From contig CAJPFN010000028.1 in the NCBI GenBank assembly GCA_905339215.1, positions 1-64,000 of the forward strand: DNA of 64,000 nucleotides. Direction: 5' to 3'. Made by a program: the position numbers and the translations under genes. The notes below the pieces were generated by a model. The model worked only from the letters and a program-made list of their open reading frames with translations. It did not search any database and was not told the DNA's origin. This document shows positions 57,601-64,000 of the stretch, one piece after another. Numbering within the stretch: the stretch's first letter is position 1; each line of letters begins with the position of its first letter. Origin of the DNA: Rhizobiaceae bacterium (GTDB taxonomy: Bacteria; Pseudomonadota; Alphaproteobacteria; Rhizobiales; Rhizobiaceae).

Positions 57601-59148
57601 ATCCGGAGCGGCGGAGACGACATCGCAGGTTTCGTCGACTGTCCACGCGCCGGCGAGATGGCCGGAATGCGCTTCGCCGGCATAGATGACGCTCTCGATC
57701 TGCGCGTCGGACAGCAGGCCCTCGTCGATGACTCCATCAGGCAGGAGCGGCCGGTAGGATGGTTTTGGCGGCGCGACCGCGGCCATCGCCGCCGACTGGA
57801 CCAGCGGCGTCGGATGAGGTTTGGCACGTGGGATGTCGATCGACTGGAGCGCGTAGGGCTCGTAGATCGTGTCGGAAAGCCGCCCGCCCTCTTCCGGCAT
57901 CCAGTCGCGCAGTTCGTAAGCGAGTGGGACGACGGAGGTGCTAACCGGGATAGCCGGACGGGCGGGCTTCGCCCGGGCAATCTTGAGGACTGGCAGCGGC
58001 TTGGGGTCCGAGGCCGTGGCAGCGATAGACGCTCCCGCTGCTACGCGTGCCGCCATCTGCATGGTGGCATGGCGCAGGATCCCGCTCGACAGTGCGCCGA
58101 TCGAATCCGGAAACCCGCCCGGCGTGCGGGGTGGGAGGTCGGAGATCCAGGAGAGCAGCGTCTCGACATCCAGCACCTTCCCCGGTGATGCCGGGAATGA
58201 GGTCGGGTCGGGCGCCGGACTCTTGTCGATGATGGTCAGGCGGGTTTCTGCCGTAGTCCCATGACGGGCATAAACACGCCCGTCGATTGCAGCGGTGAAA
58301 AGGACCCTGCCCTGCTGCTGCAGCCGTTCGAAGGCGGGCCGCCATTTGGAGTTTTCGGGAGAGAGGCCGGTGCCTGTGATGGCGACCAGGCGACCGCCAG
58401 CGCGCAGTCGCGCAAAGGCGGACGACAGATGCCGCCAAGCCGCATCGGCGACATGGCCGTCGACATAGGCTCCCACCGTAAAGGGCGGGTTCATCAGCAC
58501 GACGGAGGGTTCGACCGCTGGATCGAGATGATCGTCGATATGCGCTGCATCGTGCCGGAAAACCGCAGCGTGCGGGAACAGCTGGACGAGCAGATCGGCG
58601 CGCGTCGCGGCAAGCTCGTTGAGCGCGAGCGAAGCCCGGGCGATGTTGGCATGGACGGCGAGAAGGCCGGTGCCAGCCGACGGTTCGAGAACGAGGTCTG
58701 AACAGGAAATCGCTGCAGCGTGTGCGGCGACAAAGGCAAGCGGCAGCGGCGTCGACAGTTGCTGCATGGCCTGGCTCTCGTCGGAGCGCCGCGTGTGCGT
58801 GGGAACGAGCTCTGCGATGCGTTTCATCATCGCCAGGGCCGCCTGCGGCGAAGATGAGCGAGAGAGGATCGCCGAGCCGAAGCGGCGGAGGAATTGAACC
58901 TGGGCGGCTTCGAGCGCCTCGTAGGCGTGCTTCCAGACCCAGAAACCTTCTGCATCCGTGCCGCCGAAGTTGTCCGTCATGGCGCCGCCAAGGACTGCGG
59001 TGCTGATGGGTTTGCCCTGTTCGAGAAAGGGCAAGAGCCGCTCTGCCGCCTGGTGGATTGGTTGGGCGGTGTCGATAGGGTGGGATGCCGGCGTGGCAAG
59101 GGTAGCGCCCGTGCGGGCGACGGCCGATGTGGTCGTGATGATATTCAT
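54697..59148 (-). CDS. Strawberry-notch-like helicase fused to N6-adenine methyltransferase
   Basis: 1483 residues. The N-terminal methyltransferase part has LVLEPSAGTG (residues about 153-161, motif I) and VLMNPPF (217-223, motif IV, N6-adenine type). The SF2 helicase/strawberry-notch part has a Walker A variant GDGTGCGKGRQVAG near residue 530 and VIVFDEAHAM near 636. A long C-terminal Sno-type domain (RTHRTNQAQPPLFRP and following) completes it. It starts at ATG 59148 behind AAGGAT. Such fusions are typical of conjugative elements near ParB and Toprim genes. Possible roles are protection of incoming DNA or remodelling of the origin; neither is shown. Confidence 0.9.
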   Translation of the reverse strand: MNIITTTSAVARTGATLATPASHPIDTAQPIHQAAERLLPFLEQGKPISTAVLGGAMTDNFGGTDAEGFWVWKHAYEALEAAQVQFLRRFGSAILSRSSSPQAALAMMKRIAELVPTHTRRSDESQAMQQLSTPLPLAFVAAHAAAISCSDLVLEPSAGTGLLAVHANIARASLALNELAATRADLLVQLFPHAAVFRHDAAHIDDHLDPAVEPSVVLMNPPFTVGAYVDGHVADAAWRHLSSAFARLRAGGRLVAITGTGLSPENSKWRPAFERLQQQGRVLFTAAIDGRVYARHGTTAETRLTIIDKSPAPDPTSFPASPGKVLDVETLLSWISDLPPRTPGGFPDSIGALSSGILRHATMQMAARVAAGASIAATASDPKPLPVLKIARAKPARPAIPVSTSVVPLAYELRDWMPEEGGRLSDTIYEPYALQSIDIPRAKPHPTPLVQSAAMAAVAPPKPSYRPLLPDGVIDEGLLSDAQIESVIYAGEAHSGHLAGAWTVDETCDVVSAAPDGAENAVRFRRGWFLGDGTGCGKGRQVAGIILDNWLQGRRRAIWISKSDKLLEDAQRDWSALGQERLLVQPLSRYRQGTPIRLAEGILFTTYVTLRSQERDGKKSRIAQIIDWVGEDSDGVIVFDEAHAMANAAGGKGERGDVAPSQQGKAGLRLQHALPDARIVYVSATGATAVENLAYAQRLGIWGSEDFPFANRAEFVSAIEDGGVAAMEVLARDLKSLGLYTSRSLSYDGVEYDLLEHALTEEQIRIYNAYADAFQVIHNNLTAALEAANITSEAGTLNRNAKSAARSAFERTKQRFFSHLITSMMTPTLIGAIERDRADGHSAVVQIVSTGEALMERRLAEIPTEEWSDLHVDVTPREYVGGYLMHSFPTQLFEEYSDAEGNVTSRPVHDADGNPVQCREAVRRRDEMVEKLASLPPIGSALDQILHHFGTDTVAEVTGRSRRIVKKTGRDGIDRLAVENRPGSANLAETQAFMDDDKGVLVFSDAGGTGRSYHADLGAKNQRLRKHYLLEAGWRADNAIQGLGRTHRTNQAQPPLFRPMAANVKAGKRFLSTIARRLDTLGAITRGQRQTGGAGLFRSEDNLESPYARAALRQFYFLLHQGKIDGCSLTTFEAVTGLSLTTDEGGLRDELPPITTWLNRLLALRIETQNLLFEVFEQLMAAKVEGAIAAGTFDKGLETITAESITVTDRRTVYTHPVSGAQSHVLTVARKDRIRPLGLADALAIVRAEPQSVLLVNTRSSRAAIRLPTASLMLDDGAIEHRARLLRPTDELRFGLDALAETHWQPADRKLFCDLWQAEVAAVPEFSTSTFHIVTGLLLPIWRRLPDHDCQVYRIQTDAGERIIGRHIAPTLVATMLRNLGIDHVPTLAPEDAWTGLIDGRIGLQLADGLVLRRSRVMNDWRVELIGFTDAMVPRLKALGLIPEIISWKLRLFIPTGGQGSAMLASLLERHTLVGVSDRTAAA

Positions 59149-59327
59149 GGAGATATCCTTCGTGCGAGAGTGTCCGGCCCGCCGGCGCACACTCTCCACA
59201 CCGGCAAGGCCGCACTCCTCCCGGCCTCGCTCTCCCTCCCTCCACGTGGGCGAAGGAGAACCGGCGAAGGGCTTTTGGACTGGCGGCGAGCTGTCGCCTT
59301 TCCCAGTCGCTCCTGACCACAGCGACC

Positions 59328-59852
59328 TCAAGCTCCCCATGGCGCGCAATCAGTGCCGCCACCTTTGGGGAAAAGGGCGCGCCGGCCCTCGAACGCGATC
59401 GCCTCGGCGACCTCGTTGCGGCCCTCGGCGTCGACGCGGTCGATAAAGGAAACGAGCCCCTCGCGACGCTCATCGGTTCGATGGACTCCGTCCGCGATGG
59501 TCTCGCGGACCTCGACGGCATCGGTGGCCCGTTGCTGTTCGATCCAGGCGTCGAATTCGGCCGTCCGGCGCGCGCGTGTTTGTCGCGCCACTTCGGGCAA
59601 TCTTCTGGTGGGAACGTCGGCCAGCCGTTCTGCGGCAGCCTCGATGGACGCGAGGCTGAGATAGCGATGGAGGTTGGCAGCCAGACGGGCGTTGTTTTTC
59701 GCGCGGCGCAGGATCACGGTCGCGACTTCGTCGCCATCATAGTTTTCAAAGCAGTTGTCGAAGGCTCGCGTCGGACGTCGTCCGTAAGCGATGACGTGCG
59801 CCGCATAGTTGACGCGACCGCGGAAATTGTCCGGATCGTTGAGGCGTGACAT
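59328..59852 (-). CDS. Conserved hypothetical protein
   Basis: 174 residues, highly charged and helical: MSRLNDPDNFRGRVNYAAHV, then RRPTRAFDNCFENYDGDEVA and LHRYLSLASIEAAAERLADV. There is no signal peptide. I do not recognise a named family. It lies between the helicase gene (180-base gap) and a hairpin-terminated gene, so it is part of the maintenance module. ATG 59852 has AAGGAGAA about 7 bases upstream. Confidence 0.7.
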   Translation of the reverse strand: MSRLNDPDNFRGRVNYAAHVIAYGRRPTRAFDNCFENYDGDEVATVILRRAKNNARLAANLHRYLSLASIEAAAERLADVPTRRLPEVARQTRARRTAEFDAWIEQQRATDAVEVRETIADGVHRTDERREGLVSFIDRVDAEGRNEVAEAIAFEGRRALFPKGGGTDCAPWGA

Positions 59853-59898
59853 GGGGTTCTCCTTGTTTGGGAGGTTCGGGGCAGGCCCAAAAATGGAA

Positions 59899-59919
59899 AA
59901 GCCCGGCGGGACCGGGCTT
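59899..59919 (-). terminator. Hairpin terminator after the 59961 gene
   Basis: Stem AAGCCCGG / CCGGGCTT with loop CGGGA, followed on the minus strand by TTCCATTTTTGG. It separates the gene ending at 59961 from the next gene. Confidence 0.8.
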
Positions 59920-59960
59920 CGGGTGGGTGGTGAGGAGCAAATGTGAGGACTGACGCGGGG

Positions 59961-60743
59961 TCAGACCCGCTGATCGTTCGAGGACTGGTTGATCATGTCG
60001 TCGAGCCAGTCGGCGGCTGATCGCGCGGCCTGCTCCATGCCATTGCGGTTTTTATTCCCTTCAGGTCGCACACCCTGAAGAGCGTTGCGGGCAGCGGCCG
60101 GGATCGCGAGGATGGCGTTCATCACCTCATGTGCGGTATCCTTCGAGACGAAGTCGCCGATCGCGGTGGTGGCGTTCCGGTCCACCCCGTAGAGCGACCA
60201 GAACGCACAGAATTCCCTGCGCTCCGTCTGGAATTTGGCAAGTTCGGCCCCGAACTCTTCCTCGTCCCGGTAGGATGTCACCTTACTATCACTCTCGATG
60301 CAGGGTCTCACCTCGTAATATTCGAAGGCTAGCGCGTCGCGCATGGTCGACGAAAGCTGATGACGGAACGATGGCGCGTCACGGAAATGCGGTGTCGCGA
60401 CGTCGTTGGACCTCGTGCTGAGATTAGCGGCGTTGGCAACGCAGACGTCGTCGGTGCGATTCCAGCGGCTCGAAGGACAGGCCTCTGGCGTGCGCTGGAC
60501 CGACCGATTGGGTGCGAGGTGATCACCAGAGAGGTAGTCAACCGTTAGGGGGCCTCGCTGACGATGATCGGCGATCAGGTCGGCAGCGGAATTCCAGACG
60601 ATGATGTTCGAAACACCAGGCTGCTCACCAAAATTCGACTGGGCGAGATCCGCTGCAACGAAGTGATGATCTACGGGTCCGGGCTCGGGCGTGTAGGTTT
60701 CTTCATCGACGATGAAGGCGGCAAAGAACGCTTTTTTGGCCAT
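59961..60743 (-). CDS. Conserved hypothetical protein
   Basis: 260 residues starting MAKKAFFAAFIVDEETYTPE at ATG 60743, with AAAGGAAAAA just upstream. It is soluble and acidic at the C-terminus (AARSAADWLDDMINQ). No known motif was recognised. The earlier in-frame ATG at 60878 would add an unlikely leader overlapping the neighbouring gene's 3' side. It forms a unit ending in a hairpin terminator. Confidence 0.65.
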   Translation of the reverse strand: MAKKAFFAAFIVDEETYTPEPGPVDHHFVAADLAQSNFGEQPGVSNIIVWNSAADLIADHRQRGPLTVDYLSGDHLAPNRSVQRTPEACPSSRWNRTDDVCVANAANLSTRSNDVATPHFRDAPSFRHQLSSTMRDALAFEYYEVRPCIESDSKVTSYRDEEEFGAELAKFQTERREFCAFWSLYGVDRNATTAIGDFVSKDTAHEVMNAILAIPAAARNALQGVRPEGNKNRNGMEQAARSAADWLDDMINQSSNDQRV

Positions 60744-60882
60744 TGAATTTTTCCTTTCGGGTATAGATCGCGTGCAATTGCGCTCGCCGAACGACCCGCG
60801 GTCGGTTCGGCACGGCGGATGGGTGTGCGGGATGCTCGTGGAAACCGGCAGCGACGCAATGACGTCCTGGTCGATCAAGCGT

Positions 60883-61320
60883 CTAGGTGATCACGATGGT
60901 GCGGCGAGAGCGGGGTTGGCCCAGATGGGCACGTTCGACCACGAAGACCTCGTCCGCGTTGGCCTCGAACAGCATCAGGATGCGGTCGCCGACCGCGACG
61001 CACTCGTTGATCCAGTGACGATCGGTATCGCGCAATTTTGCGGCGCGATCGGGCGGGACATAGACGATGGTAAAATGCGACAGCGTCGCGTCCGTCGGCG
61101 CGGCATAGAAGTATTCCTTCACCTCGATCACGACACCGCCGGTGCCGTAGGAGGTCGAGACCGTATCGCCGGGTCGCACGAGATGGGCGACGGTCGGGGA
61201 ACGGGGCGGCGTGCGCCTGTATCGGCGCCTGTCCGGAACGCCAAGGTCGGCGGTGTAGGTGGAGTGAGCCTCCCAGATCGGCTTGTCCGCCGGTGGCGGC
61301 TGTTTACGATGGTTCCGCAT
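60883..61320 (-). CDS. Conserved hypothetical protein
   Basis: 145 residues. A proline- and arginine-rich start is followed by a small beta-rich domain (LVRPGDTVSTSYGTGGVVIE, VGDRILMLFEANADEVFVVE) that looks like an SH3-type barrel. No family was recognised. Its ATG at 61320 overlaps the end of the DUF1419 gene by 17 bases, so the two are translationally coupled. Confidence 0.65.
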   Translation of the reverse strand: MRNHRKQPPPADKPIWEAHSTYTADLGVPDRRRYRRTPPRSPTVAHLVRPGDTVSTSYGTGGVVIEVKEYFYAAPTDATLSHFTIVYVPPDRAAKLRDTDRHWINECVAVGDRILMLFEANADEVFVVERAHLGQPRSRRTIVIT

Positions 61321-61933
61321 TGTTGCCCCCTCCCCGCCTGGATCGTGCGTGGACTGCCGGCATGCGGCTGTCGATCTCTTCGTCGGTCAGATCGTCCAGA
61401 AGCTTGAGGGTGGTGCCCTGCCCGGCGACGTAGGTAAGGATGGTCCGTTTGCCATGATGCTTTGGCTGCCACGCATCGGGATTGGTCTCGCCAGCGATGC
61501 CTCGGAAGTCGGCATGCGTGGCGGACCAGATCGCCTCGAGCTTTTCCTCGCGCGTCATGCTGTCGACCGCACCCGTCTCATGAGCGATGATCGCTGCACG
61601 CATGGCGTCTGGACTGCGTTTGTCGGAGAGATCGCAGAAGCCGTGATACCAACGTTCGCGACCGCGGATCCTGATCGCGAAGAAGACGCTGGTGATATTG
61701 CCGGCCTTATATTCGGACATGCCGAACATGCCGGTTCGCTGGAAGAGCGGCGGCAGAAGTCCCAGCATGAAGTGGTACTCGCCGGCCGAGATTTCGAACC
61801 ACTCCGATGCATATGGATTGCCGGACAGGGGATCGACACCTGGCGTATCGCTATGGCGGTTGAAGAGGGCGAACATCTGCTCGCGCGTTGCGATGCCTTC
61901 GAACACCTTTCGGAATGGGGGATAGGTGGGCAT
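61304..61933 (-). CDS. DUF1419 family protein
   Basis: 209 residues. FRKVFEGIATREQMFALFNR and EWFEISAGEYHFMLGLLPPL followed by FQRTGMFGMSEYKAGNITSV match DUF1419, a family of unknown function found on rhizobial plasmids and islands. The C-terminal part is specific (DAWQPKHHGKRTILTYVAGQ). ATG 61933 is preceded by GGAGA. It is coupled to the following small gene. Confidence 0.87.
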   Translation of the reverse strand: MPTYPPFRKVFEGIATREQMFALFNRHSDTPGVDPLSGNPYASEWFEISAGEYHFMLGLLPPLFQRTGMFGMSEYKAGNITSVFFAIRIRGRERWYHGFCDLSDKRSPDAMRAAIIAHETGAVDSMTREEKLEAIWSATHADFRGIAGETNPDAWQPKHHGKRTILTYVAGQGTTLKLLDDLTDEEIDSRMPAVHARSRRGGGNNAEPS

Positions 61934-62018
61934 GATATGTCTCCGGAATAGCCCAGCCTCCCGCTGCGCGATGGGCGCGGCGAGAGACGGTTGGCGGGTG
62001 ACGGGATTCGGGGTCGCT

Positions 62019-62411
62019 TCAGGCGGCGCGGCGGTCGGCGGACTGTGCGGCGTCTCGTCGGATGCCAGTGATGGCGCGGACGGCGGCGGCGAGCGCCGGG
62101 ATGTCATCAAGCATGGTCAGCGCGACGAAGTGATTGGCCCCACCGGTATAGTCTTTTCGACCCTTGCAGGTACGGATCAGGATGCCGTGCCCCGACGACA
62201 TTCCAAACTGGCCGACCTGGATGTAGACGACGGTGTGGTGCAGGGTCACTTCACCGGAAACGGCGATGCCCGCCTTATTTGAACGAACGTCATAGCTGCC
62301 CGGCGGCAGCGCAAGTTCGGCGGCCAGCTTCTTCAGCCGCGAGCGAGCTGTCGTGTGAAAACGTCTTTTCTGCTGCTCGTCATAGGAGCAGCTTCTGGTC
62401 CAGTCGAACAT
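62019..62411 (-). CDS. Conserved hypothetical protein
   Basis: 130 residues: MFDWTRSCSYDEQQKRRFHT, then TARSRLKKLAAELALPPGSY, and a beta-rich core VTLHHTVVYIQVGQFGMSSG. No family was recognised. I prefer ATG 62411; a second ATG at 62423 has the ribosome site GGAG inside its own codons, an arrangement shared with two other genes here. A hairpin separates it from the gene upstream. Confidence 0.65.
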   Translation of the reverse strand: MFDWTRSCSYDEQQKRRFHTTARSRLKKLAAELALPPGSYDVRSNKAGIAVSGEVTLHHTVVYIQVGQFGMSSGHGILIRTCKGRKDYTGGANHFVALTMLDDIPALAAAVRAITGIRRDAAQSADRRAA

Positions 62412-62434
62412 GTCGATCTCCATGAAACGGAACA

Positions 62435-62465
62435 GGCCCGGCGATCGCTCGCGCGATCCCGGGCC
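62435..62465 (-). terminator. Hairpin terminator after the 62497 gene
   Basis: Stem GGCCCGG / CCGGGCC extended by GATCG / CGATC with one bulged base, 31 bases after the stop at 62497. Confidence 0.75.
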
Positions 62466-62496
62466 GGTCTTGGGTTGAGCTTATGCTGTGGGGAGG

Positions 62497-62973
62497 TCAG
62501 GCGGCCGAGCGGCCCTCTATGACGTCGGTGCCGACCTCGTCGGCAGAGACCTCTTCGAGATAGGCTCGGCTATACCGGTTGTTTGCGAGCCAGCGCTCGG
62601 CCGCCTCGCGGTCGCTGGCGAGATGCAACAATTCCGGGCTGTCGCCGAGATCCTTCAGGACGCGGATCATGCCGATCGAAGGACGTTCGACGATCTGGAA
62701 ATTCAGGTCGCTCTCGACAGAGTCCGTTCGCCGAACAGAGACGACGACAGTCCCGCCTTCGCCGAAATCGCCCTCATGCAAAGTAAAGTACGCTGGCGAG
62801 CTATAGGTCGCACGTGACCGCGGCGGCTCCTTTTTCACCAGGCGGCCGGTACCGTTGCGGCCTTCCCATGCAGAGAGCTTCTTTCTGAAGCGGGAAGGCG
62901 GTTTGGGCGTTGAATCAAAATATCGGATGACGCTCCCCAACGGAGCGGTATCGTAAACGAGATGAGCGAACAT
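62497..62973 (-). CDS. Conserved hypothetical protein
   Basis: 158 residues: MFAHLVYDTAPLGSVIRYFD, then SRFRKKLSAWEGRNGTGRLV, and the acidic C-terminus YLEEVSADEVGTDVIEG. No motif was recognised. ATG 62973 is preferred to 62985 for the same ribosome-site reason as the neighbouring gene. It is flanked by hairpin terminators. Confidence 0.65.
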   Translation of the reverse strand: MFAHLVYDTAPLGSVIRYFDSTPKPPSRFRKKLSAWEGRNGTGRLVKKEPPRSRATYSSPAYFTLHEGDFGEGGTVVVSVRRTDSVESDLNFQIVERPSIGMIRVLKDLGDSPELLHLASDREAAERWLANNRYSRAYLEEVSADEVGTDVIEGRSAA

Positions 62974-63002
62974 ACGGATCTCCATCGATGTCGAAAATGA
63001 AA

Positions 63003-63026
63003 GGGCCCGGCGGTGATGCCGGGCCC
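63003..63026 (-). terminator. Hairpin terminator after the parB-like gene
   Basis: Perfect 8-bp stem GGGCCCGG / CCGGGCCC with an 8-base loop, 21 bases after the stop at 63048. It is followed on the minus strand by CTTTCATTTTCG. Confidence 0.85.
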
Positions 63027-63047
63027 GGTGCGAAGTGGGAGGGCCGA

Positions 63048-64000
63048 TTACTCGGCGGCCTGCAGGTGGTCTGTGTCCCCTTCGGCCACGGAAGGTTCCT
63101 CGGACGCTGGGTCGGCGAGGAAGGCGGGCAGCTCGGCGTCATTACCGTCGAGAGCTGCTTCGTCCGTCATATCCTCGGATAGAGTCTCACCCGAATTGAC
63201 CGACGTGTCGTCACAAGCGAGTCGCAGCGGCTCGGGCAGCCAGTTCGACCCTTCGAGAAGACGGGCGGTCTCGCGGGCCATCAGCTCCTTCTTCATGTGC
63301 TCGATCAGCTGCGCGGAGTCCTCGCCGCGGGCCTCGCGCAATGCCTGCACGATCCGGGCCTTGGTGACGCGTCCGAGATAGTTGTCGACGGTCGGTGACC
63401 ATCCTGCTTCCACCATGTCGAAGCCGAGTGTTGCGGCGAGCGCATCGGCATGGGCAAGAGCGCCCGGACGCTTGTTCCAGGGCTCGACGACGGCGTTGAG
63501 CGAGAGCGAGGCGCAGTGCGCGAACAGCGCCTTGCGGCTTGCTTCGTCCAGACCGAGCAGGAAGTCCCACAGCTTTTCGCTGTCCGGCATATCCCGATCC
63601 CATGCCTCGTGACGCTCGGCGATCTCCTTTGCCCATGCGGTCTCGGCGAGCCCCTGGACCTGGCCGAAGGTGTTGCTGGTCAGGCTGATCTCGAGGCAGC
63701 TGTCCTTGGCGAAGCGGTAGAACACCTGCAGCACGAGGACATGGAGGACCGCGACGAAGGCGATGTCGACGTCACTCGCCAGCGCGTTACGCAACGCGAG
63801 CGTCTTCTGTGCCGTGAGGTCGAAGATGAGGCGTTCGGGCAGCGGCTTGATGCCTTCTTCCTCGGGCTCTTCGGCCGTATCGGATCCGCCGTTCGGGGAC
63901 CGGCCGTTGACGACCACGCCATTGGCGCCGCCGTCGTCGGACCGCGAAGGGTCTCCATCGCTGTCGTTGGCCTTTTCGCCATCATCCTCCGCCTCAGCCC
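63048..64000 (-). CDS. ParB-like partition protein, C-terminal part (runs off the window)
   Basis: 317 codons are visible and the frame stays open to the right edge, so the N-terminal ParB/Spo0J nuclease and HTH domains are outside. The visible part has an acidic linker followed by PLPERLIFDLTAQKTLALRN, LWDFLLGLDEASRKALFAHC, SLSLNAVVEPWNKRPGALAH and GWSPTVDNYLGRVTKARIVQ. This is the characteristic C-terminus of the large ParB proteins of rhizobial islands. It is presumably required for element maintenance or control of the downstream minus-strand genes. Confidence 0.82.
   Translation of the reverse strand, partial: AEAEDDGEKANDSDGDPSRSDDGGANGVVVNGRSPNGGSDTAEEPEEEGIKPLPERLIFDLTAQKTLALRNALASDVDIAFVAVLHVLVLQVFYRFAKDSCLEISLTSNTFGQVQGLAETAWAKEIAERHEAWDRDMPDSEKLWDFLLGLDEASRKALFAHCASLSLNAVVEPWNKRPGALAHADALAATLGFDMVEAGWSPTVDNYLGRVTKARIVQALREARGEDSAQLIEHMKKELMARETARLLEGSNWLPEPLRLACDDTSVNSGETLSEDMTDEAALDGNDAELPAFLADPASEEPSVAEGDTDHLQAAE

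Noticed and set aside
57941-59521. 526-residue minus-strand frame
   Set aside because: Out-of-frame shadow of the methyltransferase/helicase gene.
1-64000. CRISPR array, rRNA genes, phage structural genes or an integrase
   Set aside because: I looked for regularly spaced repeats, rRNA-like sequence and tyrosine/serine recombinase motifs and found none. The integrase expected for the element is presumably outside the window.

Overview
The window looks like high-GC DNA from an alphaproteobacterium of the Hyphomicrobiales, close to Mesorhizobium, Aminobacter or Chelativorans. This is inferred from the rhizobial type of VirB secretion operon, the relaxase, and the DUF736, DUF1419 and DUF2493 genes with a strawberry-notch helicase next to ParB. 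It splits into a catabolic/transport half on the left and a conjugative element on the right. The junction is at about 18.1 kb, where a lone 3' half of a tRNA-Val(CAC) gene lies without its 5' half, as expected at the distal attachment site of an element integrated into a tRNA gene.

Region 1 (1-5.4 kb) holds a minus-strand operon: an M19 dipeptidase homologue, one PotC-type permease, a PotA-type ATPase and a Tat-exported binding protein. It is divergent from a MocR-type GntR/aminotransferase regulator, and two 7-bp direct repeats lie between them. Region 2 (5.5-6.2 kb) is a scar containing the tail of an IS5 transposase and a frameshifted TOBE-domain tail of a MalK-type ATPase. Region 3 (6.2-17.8 kb) is a minus-strand cluster with a complete Dpp/Opp-type importer (A, B, C, D, F), a GlxA-type AraC regulator, an MmgE/PrpD protein, an argininosuccinate-lyase-like C-N lyase, a NodB-type deacetylase and a second M19 homologue. 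The MmgE/PrpD plus lyase pair resembles the epimerase/lyase pair that degrades iminodisuccinate, so an aminopolycarboxylate or a similar aspartate-derived conjugate is a reasonable substrate guess.

Region 4 (18.1-23.3 kb) has the tRNA fragment, an IS630 copy killed by an in-frame stop, and an operon of response regulator, FkbM-type methyltransferase, exported SUOX-fold protein and histidine kinase. Region 5 (23.3-28.2 kb) is a minus-strand operon of four exported proteins, three of them degenerate staphylococcal-nuclease-fold paralogues. The fourth is split by an intact IS66 element flanked by a perfect 8-bp target duplication. Region 6 (28.2-41.0 kb), divergent from it, is a complete VirB/VirD4 type IV secretion operon with two lytic transglycosylases.

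Region 7 (41.3-48.7 kb) has a DUF4143 ATPase, small regulators, the relaxase and its MobC partner, an AT-rich oriT candidate, and a ParA/VirC1-like ATPase with a ribbon-helix-helix partner. Region 8 (48.8-64.0 kb) is the maintenance module: many small conserved unknowns on the minus strand, several followed by their own hairpin, a Toprim primase-like protein, a 1483-residue methyltransferase/strawberry-notch helicase, and the C-terminal part of a large ParB-like protein that runs off the window. No integrase, rRNA, complete tRNA or CRISPR array was seen.
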